From contig JAIGNY010001857.1 of the NCBI GenBank assembly GCA_020152595.1, positions 1,232,001 through 1,296,000 on the forward strand: a stretch of 64,000 nucleotides of DNA, in the 5' to 3' direction. The DNA comes from Chiridota heheva. Lineage: Eukaryota > Echinodermata > Holothuroidea > Apodida > Chiridotidae. The notes beneath the pieces are model-generated. The model was given only the letters and a program-made list of their open reading frames with translations, was not told the origin of the DNA and searched no databases. Position numbers and translations under genes: made by a program. How positions within the stretch are numbered: position 1 is the stretch's first letter; every line of letters begins with the position of its first letter. Shown here piece by piece: positions 10,953 to 21,505 of this stretch.

Positions 10953-11420
10953 CCAGCATGACTGCATAGGTTCCTGATGCTATTAGGATCGGAACCAAAA
11001 AGGGGAGTAGATGATATTTAGCCATGACAGGTAATAATGGGTATTTTCACAGGTTTTTAGTTCCCCCTTGTAAAGATTTTTTTACCAGACATATTTCAAA
11101 TTTGAAATATGTAACATTGCATAAGGAGGCATAAGTCTGACATGATCCTCATTTCATATAATAGAATTGAAAATAACAAATGTATTGACCAAGTTTCATA
11201 ACTCCCGAAGCAATCTAATACAGGTTTTGTAATTACTAAAAACTTTATTGCTACCACTTAAGAGTAGGAGCTGCCATTTTGATTTCAAAATATGCAGATT
11301 ATGATGTCATCAGCCCAGTAGGATGTTGGAATGCTTTATATTTCTTTATAATCTACCTAAAGTTTTCTAGATCATGAAAAATTGTTTTCCTTTTTTAAGG
11401 GTCAAGGAAATTTTTGTGTA
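10953..11420. other. unique sequence, nothing identified
   Basis: AT-rich spacer between the microsatellite and a MITE. I found no coding or RNA signature. Confidence 0.45.
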
Positions 11421-11422
11421 TA

Positions 11423-11770
11423 CCGTATTTTCTCTAATAAACGCCCCCCTCTACTAGCCCCCCCCCCCCTGTCATTTTTCATACTTTCAGGATGTAACAA
11501 CGTACGTTTAACTTACCGAATGTGACTTGAAAAGGCTGTAAGTCCAACTTAACCAAGTGGAAAATATGCAAAGAGTATATTCCATTAATAATCCATGCAC
11601 AATAATGCTAAAAACACAAAAATCACTTGAAGAAACTAATATCATAGGCCTAAAAGAAATTGCCGTTCTTTTGTAAGTTACATTTTTTTCTTCATACTTT
11701 ACCCTCGAATAAACGCCCCCCTGTTTTCCAAATGCAACGTTTATGGGGGCTTTTATTAGAGAAAATACGG
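11423..11770. mobile_element. 348-bp MITE with 26-bp terminal inverted repeats, TA-flanked
   Basis: The left end CCGTATTTTCTCTAATAAA followed by CGCCCCC is matched at the right end by its reverse complement (GGGGGCTTTTATTAGAGA then AAATACGG), with one mismatch in 26. TA lies directly outside both ends (11421-11422 and 11771-11772), fitting a TA target duplication as in Tc1/mariner-like families. A subterminal AATAAACGCCCCCC copy recurs at 11706-11722. There is no coding capacity. Confidence 0.9.
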
Positions 11771-11772
11771 TA

Positions 11773-13229
11773 CATGAAATTATACAAACATGCTGTTAAA
11801 ACTTTGTGTCACATCATTTTGGAATAAAAACTTAGTCACATTTATAAAGAAATATTTTAAAATCCTAATGTCCATGTTGGGGAGATTACGTCATTATGCA
11901 CAATATTTCAACACAGAATTGAACAAAATGGCAGCCTCCATGTGTCGATTTCAAACATGAATAACTTGAGATAGGAATATGATTTTGACTTGCTGTTTGT
12001 GGGGGTCGGTTAAGATTTGTATCCTTTATCACATGAGATAATGATTGTATCAGACTTTATGTCTTCTTTAACATTAGGATAGCAAGGGATCATGGGAAAT
12101 ATCACAAAATAGTGGCTTCCACGTAGCAAAATGTTCCTTTTTTTATGAACGTTTGTGTTCCTTTTAATTACCATGCTCCTTGATTGCCTACAATATTTCA
12201 ATTCTTCACCTGAAGCATTCTAGGTAAGAAGCAGCTCCTTCCTTCAATACATTTTGATGCAATTTCAAAGTTCTTCTTCAGGTTAATAAGACAACTGAAT
12301 CTCCTATGTTCTATAATAAGTATCAGCCCCCCACCCAACACCCCAAAGAACTTTCCCATGATATCTAAAAAGCTTGAATCTGATATCAAAGGTTTCTTTG
12401 AATTAAATCAGTTCTATGCTTCTTTTCCCAACACTTTCCTGTCATGTACATACTCCCATATGTGATGGAAGTGTGTATTGGGAAATTAACTCCATTGTCT
12501 GTAACACGGAATACATTCTCCAAACTCAAAATGTGTCATTACTGACACTTTACCTTCCTCGCAATCTTGGAAATTTAAAGGACTACAAAGAAGGATACAT
12601 TAAATCTATAACATATTTTGTAAATAACAAAAAGCAACTCCAGTCACAGTTGGCTGAAATTGTCCATTTTCAAACTTTCTGAATTTCAACTCTTTATAAG
12701 CAAATTCCTATGCAACTTTCTAATATACAGTCAGTCTGCAGATCCTCAGTTAATTAATCTGTTACATGACATTTCTTCCGATAGAGCTCTGCCCATTTAC
12801 CAAATTTAGAGTTCGCGGAATATGTCACACATGTCAACTAAACTTTATGAATAAATTAAACCCCTTCAAGACACTATTCAATTCAAGATGCAAGATTAAG
12901 TTAGAATTTCATGTTTCGTTTTCATAGGAAAATATTAACTTTCATCAATAATTGTGCAGTTTCCATATCCGAATGCACAAAAGTTAGAAGGGTAAATTTT
13001 TGGAATTCAATCAATTACAAAATCTACTCTGGACTGGACTGGATTAATGAACTTTAGAGTGAATTTTTATTTGAAATTGGAAGGTTAACGCTCTTCATTG
13101 ATATCAAATTCGTCGTACACCCTACGATAAGTTTATCATGCAATTTGCATGTGATGTGCTGCAAACATGCAGAATGATGTTATGCAGCATAATAGGAGTT
13201 GCGCAACAAATTGTTTGGAAAGATTCATG
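11773..13229. other. unique AT-rich sequence, nothing identified
   Basis: The longest frame (12416-12682, 88 codons) shows no recognised motif or splice context. A C-rich patch lies at 12326-12343. Confidence 0.45.
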
Positions 13230-13298
13230 CAGTGGCATAGATCTAATCTGAAAAGTGTGTGGTGGGAATAAAGGTTGAGGGCCCCTGGTGGAGTACAG
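13230..13298 (+). mobile_element. Left end of a hAT-like element
   Basis: CAGTGGCATAGATC at 13230 matches the CAGTGGCGTAGCC end of the hAT-like MITE at 33045. The GTGTGTGGT and GGGCCCCTGGTGGAGT segments that follow resemble the reverse complement of 33650-33715 in that MITE. The right end is not found, and the 25-bp array starts directly inside this remnant. Confidence 0.65.
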
Positions 13299-14251
13299 GG
13301 ACGAAGCCCTAGTTGGAGTCCAGGGACGAAGCCCTAGTTGGAGTCCAGGGACGAAGCCCTAGTTGGAGTCCAGGGCCGAAGCCGAAGTTGGAGTCCGGGG
13401 ACGAAGCCCTAGTTGGAGTCCAGGGACGAAGCCCTAATTGGAGTCCAGGAACGAAGCCCTAGTTGGAGTCCAGGGACGAAGCCCTAGTTGGAGTCCGGGG
13501 ACAAAGCCCTAGTTGGAGTCCGGGGACAAAACCCTAGTTGGAGTCCAGGGACGAAGCCCTAGTTGGAGTCCGGGGACGAAGCCGAAGTTGGAGTCCGGGG
13601 ACGAAGCCCTAGTTGGAGTCCAGGGACGAAGCCCTAATTGGAGTCCAGGAACGAAGCCCTAGTTGGAGTCCAGGGACGAAGCCGAAGTTGGAGTCCAGGG
13701 ACGAAGCCCTATTCGGAGTCCAGGGACAAAGCCCTAGTTGGAGTCCAGGGACAAAACCCTAGTTGGAGTCCAGGGACAAAGCCCTAGTTGGAGTCCAGGG
13801 ACAAAGCCCTAGTTGGAGTCCAGGGACAAAGCCCTAGTTGGAGTCCAGGGACGAAGCCCTAGTTGGAGTCCAGGGACGAAGCCCTTGTTGGAGTCCAGGG
13901 ATGAAGCCCTAGTTGGAGTCCAGGGACAAAGCCCTAGTTGGAGTCCAGGGACAAAGCCCTAGTTGGAGTCCAGGGACGAAGCCCTAGTTGGAGTCCAGGA
14001 ACGAAGCCCTTGTTGGAGTCCAGGGATGAAGCCCTAGTTGGAGTCCAGGGACGAAGCCCTAGTTGGAGTCCAGGGACAAAGCCCTAGTTGCAGTCCAGGG
14101 ACAAAGCCCTAGTTGGAGTCCAGGGACGAAGCCCTAGTTGGAGTCCAGGGACAAAGCCCTAGTTGGAGTCCAGGGACAAAGCCCTAGTTGGAGTCCAGGG
14201 ACAAAGCCCTAGTTGGAGTCCAGGGACGAAGCCCTAGTTGGAGTCCAGGGA
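13299..14251. repeat. 25-bp minisatellite, about 38 copies
   Basis: The unit contains GTTGGAGTCCAGGGACGAAG then CCCTA. Variants are ACAAAG for ACGAAG, CCGAAG for CCTAG, and GGGG for AGGG. Blocks of like variants (for example ACAAAG runs at 13720-13850) indicate local amplification of sub-blocks. GTCC-AG-GGAC and AGGG-acgaag-CCCT dyads sit inside the unit. The unit matches the GTCCAGGGGCGAAGCCCC core of the hAT-like MITE at 33045-33808 (minus strand there). Confidence 0.96.
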
Positions 14252-14689
14252 AACTCTGTGATTTTAGCTTTTTCAAAGGCTTTTCATTATGATATCTAAG
14301 CTGCAAATGATGTTTTTCGAAATCTTCAAGTGGCCCGTTTACATGATGAACATTCTCAGCTTATTCATTTCTGATTGTTTTCGCAGTGCTTATAACTAAG
14401 GCTAGTATCATTTCGTTTCCCAAGCTTAAGTTATTGATCAAATTATTAAATAAGATTACTTCTTAAGATTATTTCTTCTCTTGTTTTTGCCTAGAAAATC
14501 AGAAAATTAAACTAATGATTCGCAAAAGTCAGAAAATTCAGGATCATATTATTTAGAAAAAAAGGGACAAAAGTTAATCTACAAAGTATAACAACTTTTC
14601 TTTTCCTTTTCTGTCCAAATATCGGACCGACTTTTTATGATCTTCAACCATCATTTTTAATTATTGGAGGTATCTCCAGAGGTGGCAGA
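14252..14689. other. flank of the 25-bp array
   Basis: The first bases (AGGGAAACTCTGTGATTTTA) resemble the sequence next to the GTCCAGG core in the MITE at 33.6 kb, so part of this may be transposon remnant. The rest is unassigned, ending in a C-run near 14694. Confidence 0.45.
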
Positions 14690-14960
14690 ACTGTCCCCCC
14701 CCCCCCTCTCCCTACTGTCCTCCCCCCTCCCCACACACACACCTTTTTCAGAGAGGACAATTGCACACCATTTCTCAGAAAATTAACATGCCCTTTCAAA
14801 ATATTGAAAAACTTTCACTTTAGATAACGTATCTGAACATTTTAATGAAAAGTAACGCAAATATCGCACTAAAAGAGACAATAAATTTGCACAAGCAAAT
14901 TAATCTTTAAGCCAAACAGCCCTACAATCATTGCTGTGAATCAATCAATATATTCAATGA
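14690..14960. repeat. Dispersed repeat, copy 1
   Basis: It shares with 17925-18235, in the same orientation, a C-rich start, GAGGACA, CAGAGAA-type sequence, a TTGAAAACATTAAAAAACTTTC-like block and AAATATYGCACTAAAA, ending in AACCAAACAGCCCT. No ends with TIR or tRNA-like features could be defined. Confidence 0.75.
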
Positions 14961-15793
14961 TCACTTAATTTGTGACTTAGTGCAAAATGAACTCTTGCTG
15001 TACAATTTATTTTTAAAGAAACCCTAATACTTTTTATTTTTACCCCGTGTCATAGTTCAAATTTATGCCATAGAAAAGGATTCTCTAGATTTGTACAAGC
15101 ATTATAATCTGTATGGTAGCACAAACCAGTAAGGGACAATGGGCAGCTAGAGGCATTAAAATGGGCTTAAAATATGATATAAACTAATAAAACAGCAAAA
15201 AATTACATCAAAATTGGTTAGAAATGAACCAATTTACAGCATTTTAGGTTTTAAGCTGTTATTGTGCAATAGTATGTAACATCAATGGGGAGGATACTTC
15301 ATTACCTTTTATAAAACCTTTGTTATTCCTCTGTCAATGTTGTTTGAAATATAGCACTATTGGACTTCAGGCAAATGTTTTCAGAGCTTGGTCATGCCTC
15401 CAACCATCATGTATATAGAACAGACATTCTAAAATTCACAAATAGCTGAATTTGAAGAACAGAATTTAAAGAATTATAAAAGATTTTGAGATTTGTTTCC
15501 CATACTTTTATCACAAATTTCACACAAATTAAAAAATCTTGAAACTTTGTTTAGTCATAACTTGAAAATTAAATAAGCTTTTTACAAATTGTTAAGAGTG
15601 TTTTATCAGAATTCCATGCTCTTTCACATATCTTAAATCTGCTAGATGTCCATAGTCCTATAACACAAAAATTACATACATTTAAAAACTAATGTACCAT
15701 AACTCCTCAAGGAACTCTGAGGAAGTACTGGTATATCAGGGTTGGAAAAATGCAAAAAAAAAGTAACTCGCCAAACTTGGCAAGGAGGCTTAA
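14961..15793. other. unique AT-rich sequence, nothing identified
   Basis: No coding frame, transposon end or RNA-like structure was recognised. Confidence 0.45.
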
Positions 15794-15797
15794 TTAA

Positions 15798-16156
15798 AGG
15801 ACTAGTTCAGTGGCCAAGCATGTCCACCTTATATGAAAGAGGACTTCAAAAAAAAAAAAAAACAGTGAAGAAAGCATTCAAAAATCTTATTTCGTTAAGG
15901 AGATATTTAAGTTTAAAGTTTGGTATCATTTGTGTAGAAACGACTGAAAGCAGACTAGTTGTGATGTCATAGGAATCTGAGGCTATCACATCACAACTAG
16001 TCTGATTTCAATTGTTTCTACACAAATGATACCAAATTTTAAACTTCAATATTTCCTTAACAGAAAAAGATTTTTTGAATGCTTTCTTCACCATTTTGTT
16101 TCTTTTGAAGTCCTCTTTCATATAAGATGGACTTGCTTGACCACTGAACTAATCCT
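15798..16156. mobile_element. 359-bp foldback element, TTAA-flanked
   Basis: Almost the whole element is a hairpin: the left arm (15798-15972) and right arm (about 15984-16156) are reverse complements at roughly 90 percent, around a centre of about 11 bases (GAATCTGAGGC). The termini AGGACTAGTTCAGTGG and CCACTGAACTAATCCT are directly flanked by TTAA (15794-15797, 16157-16160). A TTAA target is typical of piggyBac and Kolobok transposons. There is no coding capacity; the 76-codon frame at 15742 is an arm artefact. Diverged relatives lie at 23692-24318 and 49279-49985. Confidence 0.9.
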
Positions 16157-16185
16157 TTAAGTATGTGAGTACCACAGTGTACTGT

Positions 16186-16492
16186 GGTGAGTAGCTTCAT
16201 CTACATTGCTGTACTCTTCAGAAAAGCAAGATTTCTTATATTCTTATTAGGTAGCATTGATCGTGTAGCTTAAACTATATTGTGGTATTCTTCAGAAGAG
16301 CAAGAATTATATCCATATTCAATTGCACAGAACTAATAAATTAGCGTTGATCGTATAGCTTCAACTACATTGTGGTATTCTTCAGAAGAGCAAGACTTCT
16401 TATACTCATATTCAGTAGCACAGAACTAATAAGGTAGCATTGATCGTGTAGCTTCATCTACATTGCGGTACTCTTAGAAGATCGAGACTGAG
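16186..16492. repeat. About 75-92 bp tandem repeat, 4 copies
   Basis: Starts at about 16191, 16265, 16355 and 16447 share GTAGCTTCATCTACATTG, GTATTCTTCAGAAGAGCAAG and GTAGCATTGATCGT. The last copy is truncated. Confidence 0.9.
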
Positions 16493-16696
16493 TAAACTAT
16501 TAGCATACAGCTTTCTCTGGTGCAATCTCTGGTTAGATTTAGCATTGGATATCCTGTATGAGCAGTATACTGTATATACACATTCTATTCATACCCACTT
16601 CTCAAATTTACTCCAAACTGAAAATTTTAAATTTGCAAATGTTTTCCTATTTACCACATGTGTTAGAAGTAGGGACAAGAAGGCAAAATGTGTGTA

Positions 16697-16719
16697 TTTT
16701 TTTTTTTTTTTTTTTTTTT
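16697..16719. repeat. Poly-T tract
   Basis: Twenty-three T residues run directly into a G-rich array. Confidence 0.95.
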
Positions 16720-16948
16720 GGGGGGAGGAGGGTGGGTAGGGGAGGGTGAGTAGGGGGGGAGGGTGGGTAGGGGAGGGTGGGTAGGGGGGGGTGGGTAGGG
16801 GAGGGTGGGTAGGGGAGGGTGGGTGGGTGGGGGGAGGGTGGGTAGGGGAGGGTGGGTAGGGGAGGGTGGGTAGGGGAGGGTGGGTAGGGGAGGGTGGGTA
16901 GGGGAGGGTAGTTAGGGGAGGGTAGTTAGGGGAGGGTGGGTAGGGGGC
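16720..16948 (+). repeat. G-rich 15-bp minisatellite (quadruplex-prone)
   Basis: Repeats of GGGAGGGTGGGTAGG with variants (GTGAGTAGG, TAGTTAGG). The plus strand has dozens of GGG tracts separated by 1-4 bases, the pattern expected to form G-quadruplexes. It follows a poly-T tract with no spacer. Confidence 0.95.
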
Positions 16949-17924
16949 TTAGCTTAAAAAATCCCAACAAAACCAGTTAAAAAAAACACTTTAATTATTG
17001 TCTCCATACTACTGTTTCGAAGATATTAACAAAATTGTACAAAGTTACATAAAGATTTTAGGTTTGCATATACATACATCACAGATGATCAGTCATAATT
17101 CAGCAGCTCCATTTCTACATACATGAGCAGGTAATAAAAAGTGAGGGACATGACAACCCAGGGGCATCATCAGATCAACATTAATTCAGACCTGCCAACC
17201 TTTAGGATCACCAAACTGTATTCTGGAACTACAAAAGTTGTATTTTTGATTAAAAAAACTGTACTCTTTAAACAAAATGTACAAAACAAAGGTTTACTGA
17301 TAGAACTAAAGTACTTAAACTTGATCGGAACTCTGTTGCAGGTAGGTTGCCTTATGCATAATTAACTTGTAGTCTACACTTTTTGGCGGCAGCCGCAAAT
17401 GGTTATGAATCGTATTCTGAATCTGAATCTGAATCGGTTAAGTCGACAAAAATCCTTCAAGAGGACATGACGCCAACCGAGCGTAAAAAGTATGAGTAAA
17501 AAAAAAAAGAAAAAAAACAACAACAAGAAAAACCGTATTCTGGTGCCAAAAAAACGTATAATCTATTCTCAACATTTTCCTGTATTAAATACGGCAAAAT
17601 CGTACTAGTTGGCAGGTCTGTTAATTGAATCATGCACTGACATATCGTGTACGGGATAGGTGCAAGAAGAGAAAACTCCCCACCTCCATGATGAAAGTAT
17701 CAGAAATTAGGAAAGTTAATTGATGCAATTTGGGCAAATTACTTGATGCAACTTTGAGCAAAAGGTACAGTGTGTTTAAAAGGTGTCACCATGTTATGTT
17801 GTTGCATTGCTCACAATTATTTAATGAAAAAAACTTGGTAAAAAAGGAAGGAACTATTAGAATTGGAATTCTCAAGCAAAGATAACAAAGGCTTTTTTTT
17901 CTTCAAAAAAATAATTTCATGTTT
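16949..17924. other. unique sequence with an A-rich patch
   Basis: GAATCTGAATCTGAATCGG small repeats lie near 17420 and an A-rich run at 17498-17532. The 74-codon frame at 17141 has no recognised motif. Confidence 0.45.
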
Positions 17925-18235
17925 GGGGTGTCTACGGAATGAAGGTTTCCCCCTCCCCCCCTCCCTCCCCATCCTTCTCTCCCCACTTTTCTCAAAAGTT
18001 AAAAAAAAAAACCTTTTCATGAGAGGACAGTGCCATTTTTCAGAGAAGGTGCCCTTGAAAACATTAAAAAACTTTCTTCTATAGATTATGTATCTGATCT
18101 TTTTAATGAAGAAATTAACACAAATATTGCACTAAAAAGACTAAAAAATTAATTTTAGGCACATTGCACACATATAATCTACTTCTAATTTTCCCTTTAA
18201 AGACATGAACCAAACAGCCCTTATACATTTAACTT
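17925..18235. repeat. Dispersed repeat, copy 2
   Basis: Homologous to 14690-14960 in the same orientation: C-rich start, GAGGACAGTGCCATTTTTCA, a CATTAAAAAACTTTCTTC block, AAATATTGCACTAAAAAG and AACCAAACAGCCCTTA. Overlapping short ORFs are not coding. Confidence 0.75.
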
Positions 18236-18432
18236 TCTTCTGCTGAAAAAGCAATCACATATGCTTACCTTTATTTTCCCTGCTTATATAAGTTGTGAAA
18301 ATACTTTTCAAGAAATAATGTTTGCAATGGGGCACAGGGCAAAACTCCTAATGTTGACCCAGGCCCTTGTCATAGACTGACTAGCCCTCCCCCACCTTCT
18401 ACACAAAGATAAAAAAAGTACCCCTTTACAGC

Positions 18433-18763
18433 AGGGCCCAGCCAGGATGTAAAATTTTGAGGGGGCTATTTTTTTATATCATAGCTCAAATTTTGATGTG
18501 CTAAAATACATGGAACTTTTACTTTACCCACCCCCACCCCACACCACACACACACACTTCTTCTATCGCTCTTAAAAGAAAATATGTAGAGTCATCTTTT
18601 CTTGAACAAAATTATGCATTGCAAGTGTTGCACGATCCCCTCCCCACTCCTTCCAAGTAAAATATGGTAGTGGGGTCCAGAAAGTATGTTTTAAGTTGTA
18701 GATTTTTGGGTGGATAAGTCCCCAGGGCACCCCTGTAGCTATACACTACTGTATTACTGAGAT
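18433..18763. mobile_element. Possible hAT-like MITE
   Basis: The left end CAGCAGGGCCCAGCCAGG and the reverse complement of the right end (CAGTAGTGTATAGCTACAGG) are similar in spacing to other hAT-like ends here. The flanking 8-mers match at only about 5 of 8 positions, so this call is weak. Confidence 0.35.
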
Positions 18764-19195
18764 CAAACCTGGGTGTTATAATTAAAGACCATGCATACCC
18801 CTTACTATAACTGATATTTTTACTGACAGATTAAAGAAAGTAACAAAATTAAACATTTGAAATTCAAAATACTATGCTTTGGGGATATTGCTACAGCAAA
18901 ATATGGGAGGCTTATTGTATATATCATCCCCCTTACAAAAAAGTGGATGTGCATAATTGATTGGTTTGATAATTCTAAAATTCCCTCCACTAATTCACTA
19001 TTCCTAATAAAAATCCAAGCTTTCTTCAGGTTAGAACAGCTATCCAAATTATGTTTTTGTTGGCGCAAGAGGTAGGGTGCACCACACAGACAGAATTGTA
19101 CTATATGTCAATCAAATAAACCAGAAAATTTTACCCATGCAAAACCTTTTGATAGGTTGAGGCAAGAAAGATAACAATTCATCCTCATGGGGCAA
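18764..19195. other. unique sequence, nothing identified
   Basis: Overlapping opposite-strand frames (18820-19075) have no recognised motif. Confidence 0.45.
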
Positions 19196-19662
19196 ATTCC
19201 CTCTACTGATACTCCTGTATCACCTCTACTAATACCCCTGTATCACCTCTACTGATACTCCTGTATCACCTCTACTAATACCCCTGTATCACCTCTACTG
19301 ATACTCCTGATCACCTCCTGATGTATCACCTCTACTGATACCCCTGTATCACCTCTACTGATACCCTGTATCACCTCTACTGATACCCCTGTATCACCTC
19401 TACTGATACTCCTGTATCACCTCTACTGATACCCCTGTATCACCTCTACTGATACCCCTGTATCACCTCTACTGACACCCCTGTATCACCTCTACTGATA
19501 TCCTTGTATCACCTCTATTGATACCCCTGTATCATCACTGATACCCCTCACTCTACTAATACCCCTGTATCACTGATACCCCTGTATCACCCCTGTATCA
19601 CCTCTACTGATATCCTTGTATCACCTCTATTAATACCCCTGTATCACCTCTACTGGTACATG
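19196..19662. repeat. 23-bp minisatellite with TGATAC/GTATCA dyad, about 20 copies
   Basis: The unit contains TGATACCCCTGTATCA (6-bp arms) followed by CCTCTAC. Variants ACTAATACCCC and ACTGATACTCC alternate at the left end. Several partial units (19305-19320, 19530-19590) show internal deletion. Confidence 0.96.
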
Positions 19663-20118
19663 CCCATGGAAACAATAAATACATTGCTATGAGTGAAACT
19701 GTGTGCAGCAAGCTTGTCAAATATTGCTATATAGTATATAATATTGAATATATAAAGGTGCTGACCTAAAGCCTGCTTCATATTTGCAACTTTTAAAATA
19801 TGATATTGTTTCCTGCAAGATTCATGGTAAAATACCAATGCTAATTAATGCAATAACTGTTTGCAGCAATGCAATTTGCATGTTGGTATAAAGAAGGTGT
19901 GAACTTTATCTTTCAAGTTACACAATATTGACAATAGCTTGCATTTTTATTGAATTGGATAACTGGAAACGTACGTTGTTTTAAAGAGGGAAAATCGTCA
20001 TACGGACACAATATTTAGAACTCGATTCAAGTTTTTTGATTGGTTGAATTTGCTGCACGATTTGGTGGCCGTTATTTCACGGTATATATTGAATTTTACA
20101 AAACGTGTTCTTAATGAT
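19663..20118. other. unique sequence, nothing identified
   Basis: A TA-rich patch (19728-19755) lies inside otherwise plain AT-rich sequence. Confidence 0.45.
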
Positions 20119-20155
20119 CGCTGTGGCCGAGTTCATTAAGGTGATTTTTTCAAAC
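20119..20155 (+). other. tRNA-like A-box fragment
   Basis: CGCTGTGGCCGAGTTCATTAAGG closely resembles the D-arm/A-box of a Ser or Leu tRNA, but no anticodon arm follows. Probably a tRNA-derived relic (SINE head or pseudo-tRNA). Confidence 0.4.
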
Positions 20156-20481
20156 CAATATTAGAAATGGCTTTGCTTGAAAAACCAGGAAAACTCCGAT
20201 CCTCCCTGAAGCGGTCTAAAAAAAGCGATCTATTTCTTTATTTCTCAAACCACAAAACTGTGATCTCTTCAAGACTCCATACAAGCTGTTCAATAAACCA
20301 TATGCTTGATTTCCACCCAACACAAAGAGTTTTATTAAAGGGAGCAGCATCTCCCAAAGGGCATGAAATGTCCTTTAAAGCAAAGTTAATCTTGTGAAAT
20401 GATGCGTGTAATTTGTAGTTTCAAAATTGCAGAACAAGTTTTTAAGTAGTGTCTGTTCTGTACTTACACTGTCAAATGAAC

Positions 20482-20512
20482 AGTTGTAGGTTCGAATCCC
20501 GCCAGAACCATT
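20482..20512 (+). other. tRNA-like B-box fragment
   Basis: GTTGTAGGTTCGAATCCCGCC contains a perfect B-box (GGTTCGAATCC). A potential 3' acceptor CAGAACC follows, with TGTTCTG upstream at 20454, but the enclosed length is too short for a complete tRNA. Confidence 0.4.
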
Positions 20513-21139
20513 TTTCTCAAATTTTTCTTTTCCTTTTTTCGCTTATTGTAATTTTCGTCATGTGACTATCTTATTAATCTTTCACTTTCACCTTTTTCTT
20601 TGTGATATTTGTCAAAAAAGGAAAGATATTTGTTAAAAAAAGAAGTTTCCCATATACATTATAGTAATAACATTATGCACGATTGAATCTAACACACACA
20701 CACAACGCTATAACATGATGATCTAGTCGCCACATTGAAAAGTTGTCCAAATTGGGGTATACCTGTCTAATGATGCATGCAACACCTCACCCCTACTAAT
20801 TGAAAAACCCAAAAAAAGTAATATCGATTTTCAAGCATAGCAAGATAATTTTCAGACATGATAACATGCCTAACAATCATTAAAGTTAGTTTAATCACTC
20901 ATGCGTGAATCACGATGCGGAGCTCTGAAACTGTTATCCTATAATTTAATGTGCTAGTAAGCAAGTAATGCAAATTGGAAGCGGAGGTACGTAATATGAT
21001 CACCCGACCAGTTTTCTGTTAATGATTGGGTGTTTAGGACACATTTGTAATGTGGCTCTAGGATCATAATGAATGGACATAAACAGATAAGTAATGATCA
21101 ATAAACATATAGTATTTTATGTAATTTATGCATATAGTA
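20513..21139. other. unique sequence, nothing identified
   Basis: A short ACAC run lies at 20692-20705; no other feature was recognised. Confidence 0.45.
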
Positions 21140-21505
21140 TAACATTAAACATTAGTACATATGCATACAGTATATGCATACAGTATATGCATATAGTATA
21201 TGCATATAGTATATGCATACAGTATATATACAATATATGCATACAGTATATGCATACAGTATATGCATACAGTATATGCATACAGTTTATACATACAGTA
21301 TATGTATATAGTATATGCAGACAGTATATGTATATAGTAAATGCATATATTATATGCAGACAGTATATGCAGACAGTATATGCATATAGTATATGTATAC
21401 AGTATATGCATACATATATGCATATAGGCATACAGTACATGCATATAATATATGCATATAGTATATGCATACAGTATATGCATATAGCATATGTACACAT
21501 AATAT
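21140..21505. repeat. 13-bp minisatellite ATATGCATACAGT
   Basis: About 27 copies. The unit carries the palindrome TATGCATA, with variants CATATAGTA and CAGACAGTA. The array is open in one plus and two minus frames, giving spurious Tyr/Cys/Ile-rich ORFs. Confidence 0.96.

Noticed and set aside
13299-14251. Possible CRISPR or centromeric satellite
   Set aside because: Continuous 25-bp units without spacers and under 1 kb; flanks match a transposon, so a local minisatellite is the simpler reading.
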